A stretch of 64,000 nt of DNA from CBDCGJ01 sp965216645 (GTDB lineage: Bacteria; Pseudomonadota; Alphaproteobacteria; GCA-2731375). The DNA is taken from contig CBDCGJ010000006.1 in NCBI GenBank assembly GCA_965216645.1, positions 1 to 64,000 on the forward strand. Direction: 5' to 3'. The notes under the pieces are model-generated. The model saw only the letters and a program-made list of their open reading frames with translations. It ran no database searches and was not told the DNA's origin. A program made the translations under genes and the position numbers. Below, one piece after another: positions 1-8,736 of the stretch; position 1 is the stretch's first letter, and the number at the start of each line of letters is the position of its first letter.

Positions 1-89
1 ATTCCGGCCTTGAGCCGGAATCTGGAGGCAACAGGAGGCTCGACGTCGAAGAGATACCGGATCGCGCTAACGCTTGTCCGGCATGACGA
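1..89. repeat. Dispersed 93-bp-type intergenic repeat, copy A (left-truncated)
   Basis: This stretch contains the same blocks as the copies near 16.4 kb and 26.1 kb: CCGGCCTTGAGCCGG near the left end, GAGATACCGGAT in the middle and CCGGCATGACG at the right. The left end is cut by the window edge, and the middle differs more from the other two copies than they do from each other. It precedes the Hsp70-like gene. The remaining bases up to 226 show no gene I can support. Confidence 0.7.
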
Positions 90-226
90 GGACGTTCTGG
101 CGCGGTTTGTTTCAGATTCCTCGCGCCAGAGGGATGTACACACGCTTGCATTCCTCAACCGGGTCCGGTAGAACCCGCGGCTCATTACCTACATCACTTG
201 ACCATTCCCGAAGGCGGGGGCGGCCG

Positions 227-1499
227 ATGGCGGCGCAATTTTTCTGCGGCATCGATTTCGGCACGACGAATTCCACGGCGGCGATCCCATGACGGCCGGG
301 CGGCGCGGCTGCTGGCCCCTGGAGGACGATCGCCCGACCCCTGCCGAGCGCCATCTTCTTCGACACCGAGGAAGACGACGTTCTATTCGGCAGCGCCGCC
401 GTCGCCGCCTATATCCAGGGGGACGACGGCCGCCTACTGCGAGCGCTGAAAAGCGTGCTGGGCACCTCGCTGATGCGGGAGAAGACGCGCATCGGCATCA
501 AGGCGCTCAAGTTCACCGACATCCTCGGCTATTTCTTCGCCCATCTGAAAGCTCGCTTGGAGCAAGCGACGAACCATCCGGTCGAGCGCGTCGTCCTGGG
601 CCGGCCCGTCCGCTTCGTCGACGACGACGAGGCCGCCGACCGGCGCAGCCAGGGGCGTGCTGGAAGAGATCGCCCGCGCCCCAGGGCTTCGCCGAGATCG
701 TCTTCCAGTTCGAACCGATCGCCCGCCGCCTTCGACTACGAGCAGCGGGGTCGCAGCCGAGGAACTGGTGCTGATCATCGATCTGGGCGGCGGCATCTCG
801 GATTTCTCGCTGATCCGCGTCTCGCCGGCGGGGCGCGCCAAGACCGACAGACGCGACGACATCCTGGCCACCGGCGGCGTCCATATTGGCGGCACGGACT
901 TCGACCGCCGCCTGTCCATGGCCAAGGCGATGCCGGAGCTGGGCCTCGGGACCTGGAGTCGGGACGGCAAGCGGCAACTACCGCAGCTCTTCTACCACGA
1001 CCTCGCCACCTGGCACCGCATCCACGCCCTCTACAACACCCGGACGGAAGGCGAACTGCAGCAAATCCGCTATGACGCGGCCCCGGCGCGACCTGGTCGA
1101 CCGGTTGCGCCAGATCGTCGACCGGCGTCAGGGCCACGCCCTGGGCCATGGCGGTGGAACAGGCCAAGATCGACCTGACGGCGGGCGCCGGATTGCCTGC
1201 TGTCCCTCTCCCACCTGATCGAGGGCCTGAACATCCCGACCATGCGCGACGATTTCGACGCGGCCATCGCCAGCGACGTCGCCCGCCTTGGACAAACCGT
1301 CGGCGACTTGTTCAAGGCCGCCGGTGCGACGCCGAGCGTCGTAGACCTCCGTCTTCCTGACCGGCGGCTCGAGCGCCATTCCCTGCATCCGCCAAGCCGT
1401 CCGCAAACCTGCTGCCCCAGGCCCGCCTGGTCGACGGCGACCTGTTCGGCAGCGTCGGTACCGGCCTCGCCTATGAAGCGCATCGCCGCTTCCCGCTGA
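227..1499 (+). pseudogene. YegD-like Hsp70/DnaK-family ATPase, multiply frameshifted
   Basis: The product resembles the short Hsp70 homologue YegD, an actin-fold ATPase whose client role is poorly known. The phosphate-1 signature GIDFGTTNST is encoded just after the ATG at 227. Other pieces recovered in changing frames are LGTSLMREKTRIGIKALKF, VERVVLGRPVRF, LVLIIDLGGGISDFSL (phosphate-2 loop), ATGGVHIGGTDFDRRL and, at the end, GDLFGSVGTGLA. At least seven frame changes occur. Several are repaired by removing one base from a short run, for example an extra C in the codons for LALEDD. Deleting one C near 1494 gives a natural TGA at 1497-1499. The order of motifs is complete, so the gene may be intact in the organism and broken only in this sequence. 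Confidence 0.7.
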
Positions 1500-1677
1500 C
1501 GGCTTACCCGCTGACCGGTTCGTCCCTCGGCACCGCACCCATCTTCCGGCGATTAGTCATGCTGGTATACCAATGGTATACTAGCACCTTCCGCTGGCTC
1601 CCGGCCTCGGCTGTCAGGTCGCCTTGCTTCGAATTGAGGAGATAGGGGCTGGCGGTGCCGCGGCAGCTCAATGCGGG

Positions 1678-2284
1678 TTATCGCGCCAAGCCGGCCTGTT
1701 CGAGACGGTGGCGTAAGACCGGCAGGCGGTCGCCGCCCCAGAAGAGTTCGCCGTCGAGCATATAGGACGGTACGCCGAAGACGCCCTGCTCCTCCGCTTC
1801 CGCGCGATGGCGGTCCGTGCTCGGCGCCGCCATCGCCGTCGAGATAGGTCCGGAAGCCACCTGCGTCAGCGCCCGCTTCATTGAGCGCCGCTTCGATCTG
1901 CGCTTGCTCCTCGACCTCGATGGTGTGACAGAAAAAACCTTCGAAGACCCGGTCGACATAGGCCGCCAACACTTCCGGCCCGGCCGCCTTGGCATAGAGC
2001 AGGCCGGTATTGGCCATGCGGGTGTCGTAGATCTTCTTCGGCCCTCTGAGCGTCAGGCCGCGGGTGTTGGCGATGCGGCGGCAATCCATGTAGGAATATT
2101 TCACCTTGCGCCACTGATGTTCCGAACGCTCCGCTACCGAGCCCATGAAATTGTCGATCTGCAAGCTATAGGGCCGCCAGTCGATATGAACGTCGAAGTC
2201 CCGTTCCAGCCCCCGCGTCGCTTCGACGGCCAGATAGGCATAGGGGCTTTTCAAATCCGTATAGTGGACGATCTCCCGGGTCAT
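1678..2284 (-). CDS. 2-hydroxychromene-2-carboxylate isomerase / DsbA-fold protein (one frameshift)
   Basis: About 200 residues of the DsbA-like thioredoxin-fold family that includes HCCA isomerase and kappa-class GST (family knowledge). The start at 2284 gives MTREIVHYTDLKSPYAYL, where the S-P-Y-A-Y segment matches the family active-site Ser region. The C-terminal part, GVFGVPSYMLDGELFWGGD, carries the cis-Pro loop (GVPS) typical of the fold. The frame breaks near 1820 and is restored by removing one G, giving AEHDRHRAEAEEQGVFG. The start overlaps the end of the DUF3750 gene if the latter is corrected (ATGA), so the two are probably co-transcribed. The substrate is not predictable. Confidence 0.78.
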
Positions 2285-3039
2285 GCGCCGCTCCCTATTC
2301 CGATCCGCCCCGATACCCGGCAGCTTGATTGCCGGCGGCCACAGCGCCAGCCCGGCGGTGAAGCCCATCAGGTTCAGTTCCAATCCTTCTTTCAGCCCTA
2401 AGGTGACGCCCGCGACCCCCAGCAAGGAGAGCTGGAAACCGGTGCCGCTGGGGCTGGCTGAGAGCAGACTACCGTTCTCCAGAAAGTCCTTGCCCCACGG
2501 CCCGATTCGGCATGGCCAGGCCGAGCTCGGGTACCTGGCGACCGATGAAGGCGGTGAAGGTATTGCTGTTCGGGCCCGGCCAGACCCGGTATTCGTCCGG
2601 ATAGGGATAAGCCCGAACCGCCGTCTCGATGGCCGGGATCAGCCGCGCCGCCGCTTCACCGCGAAGGTCGAGCACGAGGCGGGGCGGCGAACCGTACCAC
2701 TCGCTGTCCGGACTGCCCTGACTGCGGCGCACGGCGGAAGCACCGCCCGCCGACGCCCCAGCCGATCACTTCATAGCGGTCGTAATGGCCTGCCTCCGCA
2801 TCCTTGAGCGCCAGCCAGGTATGTTCGGCGAAGGCGCCGCGCCAACCGAAAGCCGGCGCGGCATAGACCTGCACCACCGCCTCCGTCGTATCGTCCGGAT
2901 CGGGCGCCAAACCCGTTTCGGCATGGCTGGCGTTCCACCAATTCGCCGCCGGCGGCTGATAGGTCAGATAGGACCAGATCTGCGGCGCCACGAACAGCAG
3001 GATCAAAAAGAACAGGCAGAAAGCGGTGAAGCGGAACAT
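2281..3039 (-). CDS. DUF3750 family protein (frameshifted)
   Basis: An N-terminal hydrophobic segment (FCLFFLILLFVAPQIW) is followed by family blocks VVQVYAAPAFGWRGAFAEHTW, YEVIGWGV, YPYPDEYRVWPGPNSNTF and, near the end, KLPGIG. These fit the uncharacterised DUF3750 family, which looks membrane-anchored. There are three frame breaks, near 2740, 2490 and 2300, and each is repaired by deleting one G from a G run. Deleting one G near 2305 ends the protein as KLPGIGRIGIGSGA with a TGA overlapping the next ATG (ATGA). The gene starts 13 bp after the thiSG stop, so thiSG-DUF3750-isomerase probably form one operon. Confidence 0.75.
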
Positions 3040-3052
3040 GGGCGTCCGGCGG

Positions 3053-4055
3053 CTAAATAAGGCCCGCCAGCGGCGAGGAGGGATCGGCATAGCGTTTGAT
3101 TGCCATACGGCCGGCCAGGTAGCTCTGCCGCCCGGCGATCACCGCGTGCTTCATGGCGTCGGCCATACGCACCGGGTCGCCGGCTTCGGCGATGGCGGTG
3201 TTCATCAGCACGCCGTCGCAGCCGACCTCCATCGCAATCGCTGCATCGGAGGCGCAGCCGACACCGGCGTCGACGATCACCGGCACCTTGGCGTTTTCGA
3301 TGATGAAACGGATATGCACCGGGTTCTGCACGCCGAGGCCGGAGCCAATGGGTGCCGCAAGCGGCATGATGGCGACGCAGCCGATCTCCTCCAGCACGCG
3401 TGCCTGGATCGGATCATCGTTGCAGTAGACCATGACCTTGAAGCCTTCCTTCACCAGCACTTCCGCCGCGCGCACGGTTTCCGGCATGTTGGGATAGAGG
3501 GGTCTTCTGATCGCCCAGCACTTCCAGCTTGACCAGATCCCAACCGCCCGCTTCCCGCGCCAGTCGCAAGGTCCGCAAGGCGTCTTCGGCGGTGTAACAA
3601 CCGGCGGTATTGGGCAGATAGGTGTATTTCTTCGGATCGATGAAGTCGACCAGCATCTCCTGATCCGGGTCGGTCACATTGACCCGGCGCACGGCGACGG
3701 TGATGATCTCCCGCGCCCGAGGCTTCCAGCGCGGCGGGCGTTCTCGGCGAAAATTCTTGTACTTGCCCGGTGCCGATGATCAGGCGGGAATTGTAGGTCT
3801 TGCCGGCGATGGTCAAGCCGTCGTCGGGCGCGGTTTCGGTATCCGCCGGCCCATCGCCGCCGCCGATGAAATGCAACGATCTCCAGCTTGTCGCCATCCG
3901 CCCAGCCGGGTTTCGTCATAGGTCGAGCGGGGCACGATCTCCAGATTTCGCTCCACCGCGATTTTCCGCGCATCCAAGCCCAATTCGGTCAATAAGCCCG
4001 ACAGGTCGAGGCTTTCGGCCACTTCGCGCGGCTCACCATTCAAAATAATCTGCAT
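3053..4055 (-). CDS. thiG: ThiS-ThiG fusion: sulfur carrier protein/thiazole synthase (frameshifted)
   Basis: The N-terminal 65 residues are ThiS-like (MQIILNGEPREV... KLEIVHFIGGG after correction). They run without a stop into ThiG, which forms the thiazole phosphate of thiamin from 1-deoxy-xylulose-5-phosphate, dehydroglycine and ThiS-thiocarboxylate. ThiG blocks seen are LIIGTG, YTYLPNTAGCYTAEDA, WDLVKLEVLGD, MVYCNDDP, MPLAAPIGSGLG and VIVDAGVGCASDAA. The catalytic Lys lies in VKLEV. Some seven single-base indels, nearly all insertions, break it between 3500 and 3920. In corrected form ThiS lacks its own stop after the Gly-Gly, as in known fused proteins. The gene is divergent from aroQ. 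Confidence 0.85.
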
Positions 4056-4179
4056 CGATTTCCGTTATCTTCCGATCTCTGTCGCGACCAGTGCCGCGAA
4101 TGCGCGGCGACGGCTTTCATCACCGCTGGCAAAGCGTTATATAGACCCCTTGGTCCTGGCAATCTGTATCGTATTTCCC

Positions 4180-4624
4180 ATGAGCGCGACAATTCTGGTC
4201 TTACACGGCCCTAACCTCAATATGCTCGGTATCCGCGAGCCGGAGATCTACGGCGGACTTAGTCTGGCCGACGTCGATGACCTGATTACGGCGAAAGCCA
4301 AGGCGCTGGGCGTCACGGCCGACTGCCGGCAAAGCAATAACGAAGGCGATCTGGTCACATGGATCCAGCAGGCCGCCGATACCGCGCAAGCGATCGTCAT
4401 CAATGCAGGGGCCTATAGCCATACCTCGATCGCCATCCTTGACGCCTTGAAGGCGGTGGATTTACCGATCTACGAGGTTCATCTTTTCGAACATTTATCG
4501 GCGCGAGGATTTCCGCCACCATACCTATATCTCGCAGGTGGCAAAAGGCGTCCTATGCGGGTTGGGCCCGGCGGGGTATCTTTATGCTCTCGAATCGGCC
4601 GCCGCGCTGATCGACGTATCGTAG
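4180..4624 (+). CDS. aroQ: Type II 3-dehydroquinate dehydratase (one frameshift)
   Basis: AroQ dehydrates 3-dehydroquinate to 3-dehydroshikimate in the shikimate pathway. The start MSATILVLHGPNLNMLG is the family N-terminus (NLNMLG). QSNNEGDLVTWI supplies the conserved S/T-N-x-E-G motif, and INAGAYSHTSIAI the NPGAYTH-like loop. A one-base frameshift lies near 4488 (an extra T in CTTTT). Removing it restores VHLSNIYAREDFRHH and a natural end ALIDVS at 4624. An in-frame ATG 30 bp upstream exists, but homologues begin at the chosen start. accB follows 8 bp later, the usual alphaproteobacterial aroQ-accB-accC order. Confidence 0.88.
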
Positions 4625-4632
4625 CAGGGAGT

Positions 4633-5100
4633 ATGCCGAGTATGGGAAAACTGGAAGTTGACCAAAATTTGATCCGCGAGCTCGCGGCATTGCTGGACGA
4701 GACCGGGTTGAGCGAAGATCGAAATCGGCGACGACGACAATCGCCTGCGGGTGGTCCGACATAGCGCCCAGGCGGTCGTCGCGCCCGCCACGGCACCCGC
4801 ACCCGCCGCCGCGCCGGCGGCTAATGCCCCCGCGGCCGCCCCCGCGCAATTCGACGCCGATCACCCCCGGCGCCGTGACCTCGCCGATGGTCGGCACCGC
4901 CTACCGCGCCGCGGAACCGACCGCGGATCCTTTCGTCAATGTCGGCGATCAGGTCAATGAGGGTCAGACCGTGTTGATCATCGAAGCGATGAAAACCTTC
5001 AACGAGATCCCGGCGCCGCGGTCCGGGCACGGTACAAGCGGTCCTGTTCGACAACCAGTCGCCGGTGGAATTCGGCGACGTGCTGATGATCATCGAGTAG
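4633..5100 (+). CDS. accB: Biotin carboxyl carrier protein of acetyl-CoA carboxylase (frameshifted)
   Basis: BCCP carries biotin between the AccC carboxylase and the AccAD transferase in fatty acid synthesis. The N-terminal helix reads LEVDQNLIRELAALLDETGL, then comes an Ala/Pro-rich linker, then the biotinyl domain with EAMKTFNEI; the Lys in AMK is the biotinylation site. The frame breaks three times (near 4722, 4870 and 5025), each time by one extra base. Correction gives SEIEIGDDDNRLRVV, HPGAVTSPMVGT and RSGTVQAVLFDNQSPVEFGD. The start may instead be the ATG at 4642. It lies between aroQ and accC on the same strand. Confidence 0.87.
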
Positions 5101-5117
5101 CCGGAGCGCTAGACCCC

Positions 5118-6473
5118 GTGGCCGATTTCGAAAAAGTTCTGATCGCCAATCGCGGCGAAATCGCTCTGCGCATCCACCGGGCCTGTCGGGAGATGGGCAT
5201 CGAAACCGTCGCCGTCCATTCGACGGCGGACGAGCAGGCGAAATATGTCCGCCTGGCCGATCAGAGCGTCTGTATCGGCCCGCCGGCGGCGCAGCAAAGT
5301 TATCTGCATATCCCGTCCCTGCTGGCGGCGGCGGAGATCAGCGGCGCCGACGCGATCCATCCGGGCTACGGCTTCCTCTCGGAGAACGCCGCCTTCGCCG
5401 AGATGGTGGAGGAGCATGGCTTCGTCTTCATCGGCCCCTCGCCTGAACATATCCGGTTGATGGGCGACAAGATCGCGGCCAAGGAGACGATGACCAAGCT
5501 CGGCGTCCCGGTGGTGCCGGGCAGCGACGGCGAGATCACCGATCTCGAGCAAGCGCGCCAGTTGGGCGAGAAGATCGGCTATCCGATCCTGATCAAGGCG
5601 GCTTCCGGGCGGCGGCGGTCGCGGCATGAAAGTGGTGCAACGGCCGGAAGACCTCGCCGACGCGATCGCCGCGGCAAAGACCGAGAGCAAGGCCGCCTTC
5701 AACGACGACGCGGTCTATATCGAGAAATACCTGGCCGAGCCGCGCCATATCGAGGTGCAGATCATCGGCGACGGCCGCGGCCATGTGATCCATTTGGGGC
5801 GAGCGCGATTGCTCCCTGCAGCGCCGTCATCAGAAGGTTTTTGGAGGAGGCGCCCTCGCCGGTCCTGAACACGGAAGCGCGCCGGCGCATCGGCAGCATC
5901 GTCGCCAACGCCATGTCGGCGATCAAATACCGCAGCCTCGGTACCATCGAATTCCTCTATGAGAAGGGCGAATTCTACTTTATCGAGATGAACACCCGGC
6001 TGCAGGTCGAACATCCGGTCACCGAAATGGTAACCCGGATCGATCTTGTGCGGGAGCAGATCCGCATCGCCGAAGGCAAGCCCATGTCCTTTACCCAAGA
6101 CACGGTGTTCTGGCGCGGCCATTCCATCGAATGCCGGATCAATGCCGAGGACCCTGTCACCTTCACCCCGTCACCGGGCAAGGTGGTCGAGTTCCATCAG
6201 CCGGGCGGCCTGGGCGTGCGCGTCGATTCGGCGCTTTATTCCGGCTATGTGGTGCCGCCGCACTATGACAGCCTGATCGCCAAGTTGATCGTCATGGGGC
6301 AGACAAGGGACGAATGCATGATGCGCCTGAAACGGTGCCTCGAGGAAATGGTGGTCGACGGCATCGCCACCAACATCCCCCTGCACCTCGACCTGATGAA
6401 CAACGACGATTTCGCCAAGGGCGACTACAACATTCATTGGCTCGAGAGCTACTTGGCCAACCGCCAGGATTGA
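5118..6473 (+). CDS. accC: Biotin carboxylase subunit of acetyl-CoA carboxylase (three compensating indels)
   Basis: AccC carboxylates BCCP-biotin using ATP and bicarbonate. GTG at 5118 gives VADFEKVLIANRGEIALR, the family N-terminus. The ATP-grasp features HPGYGFLSENA, FIGPSP, GDKIAAKETM and, late, YFIEMNTRLQVEHPVTE and WRGHSIECRINAEDP are all present. One extra base near 5612 shifts the frame at the glycine-rich ATP loop. Two further extra bases near 5798 and 5840 bring it back. Residues in between (about 165-240) therefore read as nonsense unless corrected, although no stop appears. Corrected text includes KAASGGGGRGMKVV and LGERDCSLQRRHQKV. Start 17 bp after accB. Confidence 0.9.
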   Translation: MADFEKVLIANRGEIALRIHRACREMGIETVAVHSTADEQAKYVRLADQSVCIGPPAAQQSYLHIPSLLAAAEISGADAIHPGYGFLSENAAFAEMVEEHGFVFIGPSPEHIRLMGDKIAAKETMTKLGVPVVPGSDGEITDLEQARQLGEKIGYPILIKAASGRRRSRHESGATAGRPRRRDRRGKDREQGRLQRRRGLYREIPGRAAPYRGADHRRRPRPCDPFGASAIAPCSAVIRRFLEEAPSPVLNTEARRRIGSIVANAMSAIKYRSLGTIEFLYEKGEFYFIEMNTRLQVEHPVTEMVTRIDLVREQIRIAEGKPMSFTQDTVFWRGHSIECRINAEDPVTFTPSPGKVVEFHQPGGLGVRVDSALYSGYVVPPHYDSLIAKLIVMGQTRDECMMRLKRCLEEMVVDGIATNIPLHLDLMNNDDFAKGDYNIHWLESYLANRQD

Positions 6474-6504
6474 TCTCGGCCGCGGAACATCCCATCGTTG
6501 TCGC

Positions 6505-7155
6505 ATGGTGCAAATAACCGCCGATTTGGTGTTGAAGGCCTATGCGGTCGGCGTCTTTCCGATGTCGGAAGGGCGCGAGGACGACCGCATGTTCTGGGTC
6601 GACCCGGATCGCCGCGGCGTTCTGCCGCTGGACGACTTTCATCTGCCGAAACGCCTGCGCCGCACGGTGCGGTCGGAGCGATACGCGGTCAAGGTCGACC
6701 GCCGCTTCCAATCGGTGATCGAGCAATGCGCGGCGCCGAGTAGCGGCAGATACAGCACCTGGATCAATCACGACATCCAGGATCTGTTCCTCGAACTTTA
6801 CGACCTGGGATATGCCCATTCGGTCGAGGTCTACCGGGAGGGCGAACTGGTCGGCGGCCTTTACGGCCTTGCGCTGGGTGGCGCGTTTTTCGGCGAGAGC
6901 ATGTTTTCCCGCGCCCGCGACGCCTCGAAAGTCGCCTTGGTGCATTTGGTCGGTCGGCTGATCCGCGGCAACTTTCTACTGCTGGACTGCCAATTCATCA
7001 CCGACCATTTGCGCCAGTTCGGTGCTGTCGAGATCGACCGCGACGAATATCGACGGCGCTTGTCGGAGGCGTTGAATCAGCCGTCGGACTTCTTCGCCGG
7101 CGGCCGGGATTTATCGGCGTCGGACGTGCTGCAATCGATCACCCAGACATCGTAG
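6505..7155 (+). CDS. aat: Leucyl/phenylalanyl-tRNA--protein transferase
   Basis: 216 residues, normal length for Aat, which adds Leu or Phe from aminoacyl-tRNA to proteins with N-terminal Arg or Lys and so feeds the N-degron pathway. The family blocks YAVGVFPMSEG, MFWVDPDRRGVLPL, YSTWINHDIQ, SVEVYREGELVGGLYGLALGGAFFGESMFS and LLDCQFITDHLRQFGA are clear. The reading frame is intact, in contrast to the genes just upstream. It follows accC by 31 bp. Its last 79 bp overlap the end of the convergent DUF2155 gene. Confidence 0.95.
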   Translation: MVQITADLVLKAYAVGVFPMSEGREDDRMFWVDPDRRGVLPLDDFHLPKRLRRTVRSERYAVKVDRRFQSVIEQCAAPSSGRYSTWINHDIQDLFLELYDLGYAHSVEVYREGELVGGLYGLALGGAFFGESMFSRARDASKVALVHLVGRLIRGNFLLLDCQFITDHLRQFGAVEIDRDEYRRRLSEALNQPSDFFAGGRDLSASDVLQSITQTS

Positions 7156-7481
7156 ACCGGATGTTCGATGGCCGAAACGGCAGGGCTGGAGGCGAACATC
7201 CAGCCCTTGAACACGGTTTCCGCCTGCTTTGCGTCGGGCCGTTGATCCGTCACTTCCAGGAAGGCCGTCACCTCCGGCAACTCCGTCGGGCGGCTTTTTT
7301 TACAGGTCCGGACGACGATTTTCAGCGTGCCGAACCGGACCTCCTCCCCCAAGGGCGCCTCGATCTTGCTGACCCGCGCGGTGATCTTGTCCAGCGCGCC
7401 GAGAACGCCGAACCATTCTTCCGCATAGGCCTGCGGCCAAATTAGAAGCAACAGAAACCCGGCGATGACGATCGGCCGCAT
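7077..7481 (-). CDS. DUF2155 family secreted protein
   Basis: 134 residues with an N-terminal signal peptide (PIVIAGFLLLLIWPQAYA), so probably periplasmic. The DUF2155 core is recognisable: DKITARVSKIEAPLGEEVRFGTLKIVVRTC, then TVFKGWMFASSPAVSAIEHPVYDVWVIDC. The two cysteines may pair. The family has no established function, but it is commonly beside accBC-aat in alphaproteobacteria (established synteny from memory). It is the last gene of the minus-strand group starting at the NDUFA12 gene, and its 3' end lies inside the 3' end of aat. Confidence 0.88.
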   Translation of the reverse strand: MRPIVIAGFLLLLIWPQAYAEEWFGVLGALDKITARVSKIEAPLGEEVRFGTLKIVVRTCKKSRPTELPEVTAFLEVTDQRPDAKQAETVFKGWMFASSPAVSAIEHPVYDVWVIDCSTSDADKSRPPAKKSDG

Positions 7482-7488
7482 AACCGGC

Positions 7489-8262
7489 CTACCCCGTTAG
7501 TTCGGCCCGGAAGCGGAGCCGGACATAGTCGGCGGTCCAATTGCCCGCTTCGTCCCGCAGCATCGGCGCCACCGCATCGGCGATCTCGTCCAGCAGTGCC
7601 GGCCGCTCGGCCGCCGCCACGGCACCGGTGAAGCTTTCCGCGAAGGTTTCGAGCCAACCGCGGATATCGCCCGGCAGCGGCGTTTGGCGCGGGATCAGCG
7701 CGATGGAGCGGACGGCGAACCCCGCCGCTTCCAATCGCGCGCTATAACCGGCGGGCGACGGGAAATACCAGGGATCGTGGGCGTCGGGATCGATGCCGCG
7801 TTGCTGCAATGCCAAGCGGCAAACCGCGCGAAGGGTGGCGACGTTCATATAGCCGCCCATCTCTCCGACGAACCGGCCGCCGGGCTTCAGCGCCCGCTTG
7901 ACGCCGGCGATGACCGCATCGGGATCTTTCATCCAATGCAGCGCGGCGTTGGAAAAGACCGCGTCGAATTCCGTGTCGAAAGTCAGGTTTTCGCCGTCGG
8001 CGACCGCCGCCTCCAAGCCCAAATCCTTGGCTGCCGCGATCTGCTCGGCGCTGGCATCGACGCCCAAGACATCGACGCCCAACTCCTTCAGCTTCAATGT
8101 CAAAGCGCCGTCGCCGCAGCCGAGGTCGAGTATCCGTTCACCCGCCTGGGGCGCCAACAGCTCCAAGACCGGCATGCCGAGGTCGGCGACGAAGCGGGCA
8201 TTCTCGGCATAGCGCGCCGGATCCCAATTTTGGCTTTGCGCGTTGGCGGTCGGCTCGCTCAT
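7489..8262 (-). CDS. Class I SAM-dependent methyltransferase
   Basis: 257 residues. The SAM-binding motif I is ILDLGCGDGALTLKL (residues about 43-57), followed by VDVLGVDASAEQI (acidic residue binding the ribose) and FDAVFSNAALHWMKDP. The arrangement resembles trans-aconitate methyltransferase-like enzymes (Methyltransf_11/25 type), but the substrate is unknown. The start overlaps the mlaD stop by four bases (ATGA), showing translational coupling. DUF2155 starts 7 bp downstream. Confidence 0.85.
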   Translation of the reverse strand: MSEPTANAQSQNWDPARYAENARFVADLGMPVLELLAPQAGERILDLGCGDGALTLKLKELGVDVLGVDASAEQIAAAKDLGLEAAVADGENLTFDTEFDAVFSNAALHWMKDPDAVIAGVKRALKPGGRFVGEMGGYMNVATLRAVCRLALQQRGIDPDAHDPWYFPSPAGYSARLEAAGFAVRSIALIPRQTPLPGDIRGWLETFAESFTGAVAAAERPALLDEIADAVAPMLRDEAGNWTADYVRLRFRAELTG

Positions 8263-8720
8263 TCGGCCGCTTTCTTACCATCGCCGCCGTCGAAGACCGC
8301 GCGACCGATCAGATCGGTCAGATCGACGGCGCTTTGGGTATAGGAAAACTCGTCCCCGCTCTCCAACAGCTCCTCGTCAGCGCCGGGTTCGACGGCCAGA
8401 TAATTGCTGCCCAACAGACCGCTGGAAGCGATCTTGATGGAGGAATCCGCCGGCAGTTTGATATCGTCGCGGATCGACACGGTAAGGACGGCTTGGAAAG
8501 TTTCCGGATCGAGCTCCTGCGACAAGACGCTGCCGACCTTGATGCCGCCGATCGTCACGTCCGTGCCGACGCCAACGCCGGCAACGCTTTGAAACTTGGC
8601 AGTCAATTCGTAACCGTCGACGCCGCCGACATCGGCCCGGTTGACCGCAAACCAGAGGAAAACGGCGGCCACGATCAGCACCACCGCACCGACCAGGGTT
8701 TCGACGATATTGCCTTGCAT
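8259..8720 (-). CDS. mlaD: MlaD family phospholipid transport substrate-binding protein
   Basis: 153 residues with one N-terminal membrane anchor (VETLVGAVVLIVAAVFLWFAV) and one MCE domain: YELTAKFQSVAGVGVGTDVTIGGIKVG followed by SSGLLGSNYLAVEPG. In the Mla system MlaD forms a periplasmic hexamer on the inner-membrane ABC transporter MlaFEDB, which moves phospholipids between the membranes. The other mla genes are not in this window. In alphaproteobacteria a lone mlaD next to the NDUFA12 gene is a familiar arrangement. It overlaps the methyltransferase gene by 4 bp. Confidence 0.9.
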   Translation of the reverse strand: MQGNIVETLVGAVVLIVAAVFLWFAVNRADVGGVDGYELTAKFQSVAGVGVGTDVTIGGIKVGSVLSQELDPETFQAVLTVSIRDDIKLPADSSIKIASSGLLGSNYLAVEPGADEELLESGDEFSYTQSAVDLTDLIGRAVFDGGDGKKAAE

Positions 8721-8736
8721 GGCGTTCCGACGCGAC

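Noticed and set aside
4056..4179. TPP riboswitch before thiSG
   Set aside because: The 124-bp gap lacks the CUGAGA and other conserved thi-box blocks; only a TATATA element near 4138 is seen.
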